Shown here in pieces: positions 51,080-61,559 of a DNA stretch of 64,000 nucleotides (positions are counted from its first letter, which is position 1; every line of letters starts with the position of its first letter). Source of the stretch: Nageia nagi (taxonomy: Eukaryota > Pinophyta). A model generated the notes under the pieces. The model had not been told where the DNA came from and did not search any database. It was given only the letters and a program-made list of their open reading frames with translations. The position numbers and the translations under genes are program-made. Location of the stretch: positions 160,456,001 through 160,520,000 of the forward strand of contig JBITNC010000001.1 of the NCBI GenBank assembly GCA_050084985.1, read 5' to 3'.

Positions 51080-52265
51080 ACCTCATATCGTTGCTCTGCC
51101 TTATCTGTTCTCTGCACCCATCGTTCCCATACTCCCCACCAATCTATTGGAGGAGGATTTCTCTCTCTCTCTCTCTCATTGTTGCCTGTAAATGCTTAAT
51201 TTTATTCCGTAGCATGTTCATCTCCTGTGAACACTCAAGAATGCGAGAGTTTAGATCTTCTCTCATTCGCTTCTCCTCATGGTGCCGTAAACTAAGCTCA
51301 ACCATGGCAATAAACACATCAGTATGTCGCCCAACCTGTTTGCGTACATCCTCTCCGCCTTCAACAGCAAGATTACTGGTAGCCTGTATAAAAGATCTCT
51401 ATTCCTCTACACTAGGTATAAAACCATAATTCCAACATATTTTTTATTAGTAATTAAGTAACATGTAGAAATCTTTTTTTAATCTTTTAACTTGCTAAAA
51501 TACGCAATACCTGGATCACCCTCATACCATGCCATGTCCTGGTGTACTGACCTGAATTGCATGGCGTCCAAAAAGTTCACACATACTCCAATATCCAAAA
51601 TGCAGTTGGAGGAAGCAAAAGAACGGCTATACATTGGTGTTACCTCACATTGGCTTTGGTTTTGATTTGGAGATGCTTCCTTGTGAATGGGGGACTCCAC
51701 ATAGATTCGGTTGAGGAGGCAGCAAACGGCTTTCACAACTTTATCTCTGAAATCCACTTCATTTTCGTGTTTGCCATAATGTAATCCATTAATGGAACGA
51801 ACTTCTTTTAGAGCATCTTGCCATTTGCTTCTTGTATATCATTGCTTTCCTCGAACTTTTGCCATTCTGAACTGTCTTTTGTGATGTAAGAGAGTTCCTT
51901 TGGGATAATCATGAAGAATATCGGCAATATTTTAAGGTGGGCGTTTTTACCTGAATTTATGGCGCTAATGAAAGTGGAGAGTTCAAGCATTGCTCGTTTT
52001 CAAAGAATAAATTCCTTAGATAGAACCACGACCCCTATTTTGCATGTTTGAGCAGCTTTAAATATAATTGGAGGAAACTGCTGGGCAAGGGGCAAGCTTT
52101 TGTGATCCTCATCAAAGAAGCATATAATATGTTGTGTCGTCAGGTCTCGATAAAGCTGCCGAACGAAGTTTTTCTGTTTGCCAACTGTGACTCAGAAATA
52201 CATGCTTATTCTCCCCGTCATCTTTACTCCATTGAACGTCACTGCCAACAAGTAAAAGATATTCA
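51080..52265 (-). pseudogene. TIR-domain (plant resistance-type) gene, broken
   Basis: On the minus strand from about 52245: K-H-V-F-L-S-H-S, a one-base frame change at about 52183, then KNFVRQLYRDLTTQHIICFF, DEDHKSLPLAQQFPPIIFKA and CKIGVVVLSKEFI. A TGA follows at 52002-52000. Then come MLELSTFISAINSGKNAHLK, ILPIFFMIIPKE, a TAA at about 51810-51808, and NGLHYGKHENEVDFRDKVVK with AVCCLLNRI. This is a nearly complete TIR domain, the signalling and NAD-cleaving module of plant immune receptors. No NB-ARC P-loop follows. Instead, after a possible intron (about 51509-51420), minus-strand sequence to 51080 reads RSFIQATSNLAVEGGEDVRK and a charged coiled-coil-like stretch (MREDLNSRILECSQEMNMLR). 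Two stops and a frameshift make it a pseudogene. The downstream linkage is inferred. Confidence 0.7.
51160..51177. repeat. (CT)n microsatellite
   Basis: About nine CT units inside the 3' part of the TIR gene remnant; read on the minus strand it gives the run R-E-R-E-R. Confidence 0.9.
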
Positions 52266-52350
52266 CTTCAGAATCAATACAGAACTTCAAAAGCAATATT
52301 AATCAGCCGCATAATCTACTAGTTAATAGTCGACTATTAAGAACGAAATT

Positions 52351-52719
52351 ATGGATAAGGAAACAAAATTTATCCTGAAGGATATCCAGATTCATTATCC
52401 CAAGGAGATTACGCGTGACCAACAGTTCAAATTTAATTTGAGTCCATATTACCGATGTTTTGAAGGCCTCGATTCCTCCCTAACTGATTGGATAGTCTTG
52501 GAGCGCTCCCCACCACACAAGTTCAGATTGTTTTCCGCCATGTTTGATCTACAAAATGCTTCCGCTACATGCAGTACCCATAATAATAATAATAGTTGTA
52601 ATGACCAGCTCATTTTGACCCTAAATCGTTCTTGTGCTCGCTATCTAGAGTGTTCTTTTATCGCTGTAACCAATTTTTGTGCACGATCTACACGGTATGA
52701 AACATTTAAATCACTATAA
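52351..52719 (+). CDS. small ORF of unknown function
   Basis: 122 codons from ATG to TAA with no interruption, in a CpG-retaining segment. It starts M-D-K-E-T-K-F-I-L-K-D-I-Q-I-H-Y-P-K and ends with a Cys-containing part (C-S-F-I-A-V-T-N-F-C-A-R-S). It has an N-N-N-N/Ser-rich patch near residue 78. There is no signal peptide, membrane segment or domain I recognise. It lies 85 bases beyond the TIR remnant and diverges from it, so it could share its promoter region, or be an exon or a chance frame. The opposite strand shows no better frame. Reality as a gene is uncertain. Confidence 0.3.
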   Translation: MDKETKFILKDIQIHYPKEITRDQQFKFNLSPYYRCFEGLDSSLTDWIVLERSPPHKFRLFSAMFDLQNASATCSTHNNNNSCNDQLILTLNRSCARYLECSFIAVTNFCARSTRYETFKSL

Positions 52720-53661
52720 TCCCAATGGTAGAAATGTAAACATTAAAATAAGGCTACCACTTTTCAACTGCGAGAAGAAGTAAATCTAGTTTGCAAACCA
52801 AGCATTCTTAAAAGCTTTAATGCAAAATAAAGATTTACTGAAGAGGGAAACACACCTGAAAACCCATCCACTGTTGATAGTTTCCTTCTAGACCTCATTC
52901 TTGTCATGGGATAAGACCATAATTATCACGAGGAAAACATCATGACACCGCACTAATTCATTGATATCAGACGGAATCCTGATCATGCAACTCCATTATC
53001 TCGGAATGTATAAAGAGCGTATACGTTGTGTTCATAAGATAATTCTATAACTCTTATAGACTGTATTATTATAAAGAAAATTCTTTAACTTGTAAGAATA
53101 AATCAAAATATAATTTACAACTACAATCCACATATTACATGCATTAGGTTTTTGGTATCGTACTATTGAGACAAAAATATTAATAAACTAAGAAATCCCT
53201 TAACGATCTTCACTACCTCAATTAAGTATAATCTTTAGCATTATTGATATTATAATAATAGCTTAATAAATCTAATATTATCTTAGTGCCATTTTTGCAA
53301 TTTCTAGATATATTATATACATTATCATAAAATATTATTATATTTGAGGCGTATGGTATCAATTATTATTAAAGATAGTCAAATTTAGAGAATAAACATA
53401 AGAAAGAAGTATGATTATCTTGTTTTCACTTCAAACATTATAATAATACAAAAGGAAGGTTCAACTACTTTTATCTTTAAATTTGTTTTTTATAATGTAA
53501 ATATCTTAGTTTTACTTAGAATTTATGTAGTTAACTACTCTTATATTAAGTCATCTAATTAATTATCAATTTTTATATTTAATACTTCTTAGAATTATAT
53601 TATAGGAAATTTATCATTATGTAACAACATATATTATGATAATTTTTTTGATACTTTAACC
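52720..53661. other. AT-rich spacer
   Basis: Nothing supported. The first 200 bases are less AT-rich and may belong to the gene region of 51-52.7 kb. Confidence 0.4.
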
Positions 53662-53757
53662 TAAGAACATACACACCCCTGCAAGTTGGAACTTAGGATC
53701 TAATCATTGTACATTCACCAAGCCAGGCCTCACCACTGTGCCACCCCCATTGGAGCT
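53662..53757 (-). mobile_element. tRNA-derived SINE head
   Basis: The minus strand at 53743-53728 reads TGGCACAGTGGTGAGG, a very good pol III A box (TGGCNNAGTNGG). GTTCCAACTTGC at 53692-53681 is a plausible decayed B box. This resembles the head of plant tRNA-related SINEs. The element body and target-site duplications were not established. Confidence 0.5.
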
Positions 53758-54174
53758 ATTATATAATATTCATGATTTTATATTATATCTTCATTTGAAT
53801 TAATTGTTAACAATTGAGAATTTTTAGTTTCAATATATTATGTTAGTTATAGTTATTTAACATATTAGAATAAAAAAATAGAATCCATCATGGAAGATGG
53901 ATTTCCAATCATATGCATGGTGGTAATTTAAAATAAAATAATGATTTTTAGGATTTTTCATTTGTTATTTTTTGGTTCATCAACTCGATCTTACGTAACA
54001 TATTTTTTTGCTTTTTTTGTTGGTTAGATAGCAAAAATTTTATAACTTCAAAGTATTTTTATATAAATTAACTAAATATACTCCCCATCAATTTTGTACC
54101 ATGTTACCTATATTTTACAAATATTATTATTTTTATGAGTAAATCATGTATTGAACCTATTTACTATAGTGGAA
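53758..54174. other. AT-rich spacer
   Basis: Nothing recognised. Confidence 0.4.
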
Positions 54175-54410
54175 GGAATGCAGATTTGAAAGAGAAGAAG
54201 ACTGCCATGTAAAAGAAGAAGATGAGTGTCTTGTTGGAGAAGACAAATATCTTCTTGGAGAATATAAGCATCTTCTTAAAGAAGATAAAAATCTTATTGG
54301 AAGAGATAAGCATCTAGGGAGACAAAAAGAGCATCTTGTTACAAAAGATAAGCATCTTGTTGCATAAGATGAGCATTTATTGTACAAGATTAGTATCTTG
54401 TCATATAGGA
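54175..54410. repeat. 21-bp minisatellite with AAGAT-AAGC-ATCTT hairpin core
   Basis: About ten units of 20-22 bases, e.g. AATATAAGCATCTTCTTAAA, AGATAAGCATCTTGTTGCAT and AGATGAGCATTTATTGTACA. Many contain an inverted repeat of the form AAGAT-NNNN-ATCTT. The minus-strand frame over it (R-C-L-S repeats) is a product of the 21-bp period, not a gene. Confidence 0.8.
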
Positions 54411-54534
54411 CGAGTGACCCATAACTTCAAGACTAGCATCCTTGAGATTGAAGTAAGCATACTTTGGATCAACAATAGTATCCCTTTCTAAAATGATAAG
54501 ATAAGGTGACTATATCATAACAATTATTTTTGAC

Positions 54535-55460
54535 ATGAATTTCAAAGATCTCATTGATGATAGTTTCATGGCTCTACTAGGGTTTCATTTTGAAGTTCTT
54601 GATGAGGTTGTTACTCATTCATATAAGATTTTCAAAGGTCATAATGGCTTTTTTTATAGAGATAAAGAAGATTTTTACAATATTGGTGGTCCAAGTAGAG
54701 TAGAGTCTAAGGTTTTATTACTAGAGGGTATATTTGGAAGTACTATAGATGTGGCAAAAGATGACCCCATAGTGTCTATCTATGAGGGGTTCTAGATTGT
54801 TATTGTTGGTTATGTGGGTTGTTTCTTTATTCATTGAGTTTCTACATTTTTTGAAGGCTAATTTTGATGCTCCAATTTGCTTGGTCATTTAGATCTAGGT
54901 GATTCCTACTTCCTCCTCTCTAGAGTTAAACATATTGCCTTCTATTCTATTTTATGTGCTTGCACTATTAGAAGCTGTTCTCGAGTATGGTAGCTTTCAT
55001 AGCTTTCTCATGGCCTATGATATGGTGATGGGTGTAAATATTTTCTTATGTATTATGTCATATATGATTAACCATGAGGCCCTTGTATCTTCTCACTTAG
55101 GGCATGGCTGTATAGCCTTTATGAGGGGTCTATTTATTCTCGATAGTTTTAGCATGTCTTCAACCTTTTCATTTTATTCCAACTAGTCATGATGCAACTT
55201 GAAGGGATTTTTAGCTACCTAAAAGGATTTTTCTATGAGATTTCTTAGTCTTCATGTTCTTTATTTTGTATTTATTCATCAAACATTTGCTAGCGGGTTA
55301 TGGTGGATTATTAGTAGGTTTTTATGGATGCCTATATCCCTATCTAGCTAGGTTTTATGGCATTCTTCCATTAGGGAGGCTTAGGAGTGGCATGTGGGTT
55401 ATTGTGAGGTTGTACCTTCCTATTTACTCTAGGTCATTGATCTTTCTTTGTATGTGATTC
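54535..55460 (+). other. series of unidentified open frames
   Basis: Three open stretches follow each other: 54535-54795 (acidic, with M-N-F-K-D-L-I-D-D-S-F-M-A-L-L-G-F-H-F-E), 54899-55186 (hydrophobic, beginning M-I-P-T-S-S-S-L-E-L-N-I-L-P) and 55254-55457 (hydrophobic and Gly/Tyr-rich). They may be a decayed transposon ORF. I recognise none of them and cannot show selection. Confidence 0.25.
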
Positions 55461-55680
55461 TTTTTATTAAAGGTATTATTTCTTCCTTTAGTTTGTGCTC
55501 CTTAGAGCTTGGGTACTCTTATGTTTCTTACTTTGAGCTCTTGAAGGTTATTCCCTATTCATTCATCTTGGCATCATCAATCCTAAAGAATTTTTATGAG
55601 TGAAGCTTTGGCCCAGAGAGGTCCTCATTATGTGGCTTTACTTGGAGGAAGGTTTTTTTGGGTATTCATTGGATGAAAGT

Positions 55681-56681
55681 AAGAAGTTGAGTCCACTTAA
55701 AGGGGAAGTGAGAAAAATTGATGAAGTTAAAATTCAATATCGAAAAAATTAGGATCCCAATTTAGGTTTAAGATCTAATAAATATTGGGATCTTGATATC
55801 TGAAACTAAAATATGTACCTTTATCAAGATCATGATATTTAAATCTCCAATTTTACCTCTAATTTAGGCTCAAAAAAGGCTTGGTGAGCCAACACCTAGC
55901 CTTAGACATAAAAGCATATGTTCATGGCAATGTTAATAGAAAATCTCAACTTCAAGCATATGTTTGATGGAGTTTTTGGTATAATTATTTCATGAAATTG
56001 AAACCCATTATAGATTAAAGAGCTTAGATTTCAAATATGTAATATTTTTTGCAATTGATAATATTTTATGTATTATTAATTTTTTTTAGTAAAAGTGGTC
56101 CATATACTTAAAATATGAGGGTCTCATATTTTGTTAATAATTTTTTTAGGCTAAGTTATGAAAAAAAAATATATAAGGACACACTTCAAAGAATTATCTA
56201 TAAGAATAAATAAAGATGAAAAAAATTAAGTTTATATCAAATTATGTTGGACAGACAAGAGCACTTTTTGAAACCACAAACATGGCTAGTACAAAATTAA
56301 TAAAAAAGTATTGATGCAAAAATTATGAAAAAATATCTAGGATAAGCTCCAATGTGTTAGGTATCTTTCTCTAAAAGGATTTTAAATAATACCATGATTT
56401 TAGTCAAATTATGTTGGAAAGATAATGTATGGTACGGTCAAAAATTTTTTTTTTTTAAAAAGTGATTTTTGTTCATCATATCAAATTTTAAATTCTATGA
56501 TGTAAGTATTGGAACAAATTATATATTTAAAAACTAGAATCTAAGAACTATAGTTTCATTGTAGTGATCTTTTTCATGATTCCATGTCTAAGTGCTTCAA
56601 ATTTTGAGATCAATCATACTTAAAATTGAAAATCAAGGAAAATACTTCCACTTTTTGGCCTTAAAGTGGAACCAACTTCTT
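55681..56681. mobile_element. non-autonomous TIR element, copy 1 (about 1.0 kb)
   Basis: The left end AAGAAGTTGAGTCCACTT and the reverse complement of the right end AAGAAGTTGGTTCCACTT match at 16 of 18 positions. A related element of the same length and order lies at 59193-60207, with landmarks such as AAAATTAGGATCC.AATTTAGG, AAAGCATATGTTCATG and GGATAAGCTCCAATGTGTT. There is no coding capacity, so it would depend on a transposase supplied elsewhere. Target-site duplications are not obvious, and homology between copies extends a few bases past the proposed left end, so exact ends are provisional. Confidence 0.65.
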
Positions 56682-57639
56682 GCAACCACCCCTCTATTTC
56701 TTTAAGGAATATTGGGTTTTGGGTTTCTCATTTCCAGATGCATTCTAGGGACCCACTTCAAAAGGAACATTGATGAAGATTAGAGTTAATTTCATGGGGC
56801 AAGCTTTTCTTATGTATCCTAGTAGGTCTAGATCCCATGGACATATGTGGTTTTTTATTCAGAATAGAGTGCATGGTGGAGATTTCAATTATTGTATCTT
56901 TGTTGGAAGGTATTTTCACCCCTTCTTCTAAGGACTTATCGAAGGAGTTGGTTTAGATCCAAAAGTCATAATGCTAGAAGAATAGACTACCTTACTTAGC
57001 TCAAGAAAGAAGAAACTAGATTTATCCTATCTTATATATGGGGTTGAAATGTTGGTCCCAAGATTTCGGTACCATAACTTCTAAGGGTCAATAGTTAGTC
57101 CCTTTTAGAGTGGCAAATTTTAAAATTCAAATCTCTTTAGAGATTTAGAATGATTATGGGAAAGTGTATAGGTTTTAATGTGTATCTTAAGATATGTACA
57201 TGGTTTCAAAAAATGATCATTCTTATATGTTCGTAAATTTTTTATCCCTTTCTCTCGATTGGGGAACTTTCATTTATTATTTGTACCCTTAGAAGGTTAA
57301 GGGATAATTTCAAAATAGAAACTACTTTTGATGTAACATATTTCAAGGACCTTTAAAAACCTAGATCAAGGTTATTCATTTCATAAAAATCACCCACCAA
57401 TATAACAAAAAAATTATCTCATTGATGGCATTAATGTTACTTCTTGTAACCAAAATGGCAACATAAGGTACTAGAAAGAAAGGTCAAAATTCATGAAATT
57501 TGATTTACGTATTTTGCATTTCTATTATTTTGAATATAGTTCATTTGAAATGTGATAGAACTATTTTTATGTGATACTCATATTGTATAGTCACTTTTTT
57601 TCTAGTTAAGCTTTTCAATGTAATGATTTTGAATTTTTG
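56682..57639. other. spacer, no gene seen
   Basis: Mixed-composition sequence after TIR element copy 1, with no recognised gene or repeat. Confidence 0.4.
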
Positions 57640-57840
57640 TAATATCTTATGAAGATTGTCATCTTATATATGTAGGTACTCATCATGTATATGTAGACTC
57701 TCATCTTGTTAATTAAAATGCTCATATTTGTAATAAAGATCCTCATCTTCTTAATTAAGATCCTTATCCTCTTAATGAATATGCACATATTATTAATAAA
57801 TACACTTATCTTATATTTGTACATGATCATAATATTTGTA
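57640..57840. repeat. 21-bp minisatellite (CTCATCTTCTTAATTAAGATC)
   Basis: About eight units of 21 bases, e.g. CTCATCTTGTTAATTAAAAT, CTCATCTTCTTAATTAAGAT and CTTATCCTCTTAATGAATAT, each plus one base. Inverted repeats such as AAGATTGTCATCTT and AAGATCCTCATCTT occur within it. The minus-strand frame with a 7-residue period is an artefact. Confidence 0.8.
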
Positions 57841-57934
57841 CATAAATTATTTTGGTTATAAGATAAAAAAAAATTAAACTAATATTTCAAAGTTGCATGT
57901 ATTTTTTAATCCTTTTTAGAAAATGATATGACTT

Positions 57935-57937
<3 letters not shown>

Positions 57938-57969
<32 letters not shown>
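57938..57969. repeat. (TA)n microsatellite
   Basis: About sixteen TA units. Confidence 0.9.
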
Positions 57970-57972
<3 letters not shown>

Positions 57973-58161
57973 AAAAAATTACATTACAAACATAAAAATT
58001 AAATAAGATTAAAAAATACCACACACATACAATAATAATATATATGGATAGAAAATAATGAATAATAATAATAATAACTCAAAGGACTATTTCCCTTGGA
58101 TTTTTACTTCTATAAATACCTCTTCCTTCTCTTTCCACTTTATGTGGTATATTAATGGTAT

Positions 58162-61100
58162 TGTTGGCTGTATCCTTATGCTTGTGTTTGTGTTGCCATT
58201 ATTGTCAAAGGAGTCTATACATCTACCATAATGTCAAAGGTCATCAAGTGTAATCTTGTTGAACTCATACAGTGTATGGGAAGTGTATGAAAAATGTGTT
58301 GAAACTTTAAGACTTGAAATGAAGCATGTATAAGGTTTGTCAATCGTCTAAGAGATGTACAACATATTATGTCAGAGTTTTGACATTAATAATAGGCATT
58401 TGGATTCAACTAGACTAGACAAAATTTGGTCTGCTCTATTCTATTGGATCTTCATCAAAATTAAATAATGTTAAAATGACTGGAGTATAACATATTTTAT
58501 TTTTCTTCCATTCTTATGAAGTTTATCCACTCCAATTCTATCGGATCTCTTCCATAATCAAATAATATGATGTGTGAAGGTGAATACTATCAGATGATGA
58601 TGTGATGAAGGTGAAGATTGATCAAATGATGAGTTAGTGAAAGTGAAGATCCTTAGATGATGATGCAAAGAAATGAAGTTTTATCCAAAGGCTTAAATAC
58701 TAATGCAAAGGAATGTGAATCTAGAATATGGAGAAATCTTGTGATACCATCACCTTTGAGTGCATATTTCCTTTATTACATTATATCTCTAGGGTATATA
58801 GAAATATGATGATATCAATGATATCTGAAGTTTGTATTTCCCTCATATAATGGTATTTCTAAGGTGTGAAGAAATGTGGTTATGTAAACTATATCTATAG
58901 TATGAATTTTCCTTCTAACATTGTGTTTTAGGGGTATGTATAAGCTTGATGACATCAATGTTACCTAGAATACTAATTCTTCAATAGCTACTACAAAATG
59001 ACCTAAGTTCGATGCAGACAACCTTAGGGAGAATGCAAAAGAGTTTATGAAGCTAAAAAAGGGCTTATGTGGTTAAGTGAAACCTTATGTGGAGTTGGAA
59101 TATATTATGTATAAGTTAATGTAGAGTTGCCAAGTTATTATTCGAAGAGCCTAGACCTTGTGACAAGAGATGCTAGAGGTGTGGGTGAAAACAAGAAGTT
59201 GGGTCTACTTCAAGGGGAAGTGGGGAAAATTTGCTAAGTAAAAATTTGAATTTAGAAAAATTAGGATCCTAATTTAGGTTTGGGATCTCGATATTTAAAG
59301 TAAAAATAAGTACAAAAATCAGGATCTTGATTTTAATTCATTAATATTAGGATCCATATATTTGAATCTACAATTTTGACTCAGATTTAGACTAAAAAAC
59401 TTGGTTTGGTGAACCAACACTTGGCCTTAGACCTGAAAGCATATGTTCATGACAAGTTTAATGGAAAATCTCAACTTCATGCATATGTTTGATGGAGTTT
59501 TTGGTACAATTTTTTCATGAAATTAAAACCAATTATAGATTAAAGAATGTAGATTTTAAATATTTAATTTGTTTTATAATTTGATAAGATTTTATATTTT
59601 TTAATTATTTTTTAGTAAAAATGGTGCATATGCTTGACATATGAGGGTCTTGTATTTTTTTAATAAATTCTTTTTGGGGGGTAGTTATGAAAACTAAATT
59701 ATACATGGATAAGATTTATATAATTCTCTATAAGTACAAAAAAAATGAAAAAAAGATTAAGTTTAGATAAAATTACGGTGGAAAGATGAGCACTTTTTGA
59801 AACTATAAACATGCTTGGTACAAAATTAATACAAAAATATTGATTCAAAAATTATGGAAAAATATCTAGGATAAGCTCCAATGTGTTGGGTATCTTTTCT
59901 TAAAAATATTTTAAAAAATACCTTAATTTTAGTCAAATTATGATGGATGGACACATGGATGGTATGATCTAAAAATATTTTTTTTAAAAAGTGGTTTTTG
60001 TTCAATCTATCGAATTTTAAATTCTATGATCTGGGTATTGGAAAAATTATATATTTAAAAACTAGACTGTGAGCACTACATTTTCCCATAGTTATCTTTT
60101 TATGATTCCATGTCTAAGTGCTTCAATTTTTGAGATCAAACATATCCAAACTTGATAATTAAGGAAAACACTTCCAATTTTTGGCCTTAAAGTGGACCTA
60201 ACATCTTGCACCTCCCTGTGTGATGATAAAAGAAGCCATAGGCATGATTTCAAATATGGTCAAAAGTGTTATACAAAGATATAGTTGCTTATGTGATAAC
60301 TTCAATCTTTATATGGTGAGGTAAAGGATTATAAGATGCAAACAGAGCCTGAGAAGATAAAGAATAACTTATAGAGAGATTAATAGTGATATACAAATAT
60401 GTGAAGTCCTATACAAAGAAGAAATATCCTAAAACAATAGAGATAGTCTTGTACAAAGAGATTTCATAGATGCAAAAGATAAAGTTCTAGTTGTGTAGTC
60501 TAATGAGGCCTTGTGTGATAATGAATGTGCTTATGAATAATGTATGCAAACTATCAAAGTTAAAGGGTATTAGATTGGATGCAAGTAATTATTATATCAT
60601 TGATGAAAATCATGTAGTAATAGTTGAGAGAGTGATTACTCTAAATAAAGAGCTAAATATATTAATCTCATGGCCTATAGTAGTCAAAAACAATGATAAC
60701 AAGCATTAAGTGTAAATAAAGGGAGAAACTATCATAAATGTGATCATGGTCCTACATGCACATTTAAACTACCAAAAATCATGGCTTGATGTAGAGTATG
60801 TCAAGGGTTTCTATAAAGATCATCTAAGGATGTAGTGTTAAAGGTATATTATGAGTGAGAGAGGTGTATGCTATTGGTGTAGATATTTTAGATCAAAGGA
60901 GAAAATGCTATCAATGTTAACACAAATTGATTAGATTGGTAAAGAGGGTAGTACATCAGCTATTAAGATCAATTGCAGAGACCATAAGATATAGCTAGGA
61001 ATACGTTGATGAGCTACAAATTGTGAGGGTTTTGTATACAATGAAGGTATTTTTATGTCATATTTATGAATCAAAGTTCAATTCTAAGTTTGTGTTTGGT

Positions 61101-61492
61101 GTAGGGGTTGGTGCTCCTTATAGTTGGTGCTATAGAACTTAGGGTTAGTGATCCTTCCAATTGTTGCCGATAAAGTAGGGATTGGTTCTCCTTGCATTTG
61201 GTGCTACAAAATTTAATGATTTGTAATTCTTTAAGTTATTGTTGGTAAATGAATGTAAATTTGGTGCTTTGCATTGGGCTAGTTTTGGACTATGATCTAA
61301 GTAGTCTTTTCCCAAGGATGTAGCCTAAATGATGAACATCATTATATGTGTTGTTGTGTGATTATATATTAATTTGATTATCTTATTTTGAGTTTATTTC
61401 AACACTATATTAGTTTTAAGTACTTAGGAATTATGTTTAAATATAACATACTGATTCACCTCCCCCCTCTTAGTATCACTTCTAGTTTAACA
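58162..61492 (+). mobile_element. 5' LTR (provisional) of an old Ty1/Copia element, with nested insertion
   Basis: The right end is well placed: a C-rich CACCTCCCCCCTCTTAG stretch, then ...TTTAACA directly before a primer-binding site. The left end is proposed at TGTTGGCTGTATCC, because the next about 135 bases resemble 63116-63255, which follow a polypurine tract and therefore should be the start of the 3' LTR. The span is 3.3 kb; removing the 1-kb TIR element at 59193-60207 leaves about 2.3 kb, long but possible for an LTR. The left edge and the continuity of the interval are inferred. The open frame 60491-60709 inside it looks like noise. Confidence 0.5.
59193..60207. mobile_element. non-autonomous TIR element, copy 2 (about 1.0 kb)
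   Basis: The left end is AAGAAGTTGGGTCTACTT and the reverse complement of the right end is AAGATGTTAGGTCCACTT. The body aligns with copy 1 over its whole length, including the sequences around TTTTTGAAAC, CATGCTTGGTACAAAATTAA and CCTTAAAGTGGA. It seems to sit inside the 5' LTR of the Copia element, which would make it younger than that element. No coding capacity. Confidence 0.65.
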
Positions 61493-61495
61493 ATT

Positions 61496-61507
61496 GGTAT
61501 CAGAGCT
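61496..61507 (+). other. Copia primer-binding site (initiator Met tRNA)
   Basis: TGGTATCAGAGC directly after the LTR end is the canonical complement of the 3' end of plant initiator methionine tRNA, used by most plant Ty1/Copia elements. Confidence 0.9.
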
Positions 61508-61559
61508 AGACTCCTATAATGTCCAACTTCCTAAGGAGATTTAAGAAGTGACATTATTG

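Noticed and set aside
51046-51429. Plus-strand ORFs at 51046-51429, 51557-51784 and 52048-52302
   Set aside because: They lie opposite the minus-strand TIR gene remnant, whose conserved motifs explain the coding signal.
58162-60207. Treating 55681-56681 and 59193-60207 as the two LTRs of one retrotransposon
   Set aside because: Each copy has its own terminal inverted repeats, there is no primer-binding site after the left copy, and the right copy lies inside a Copia LTR.
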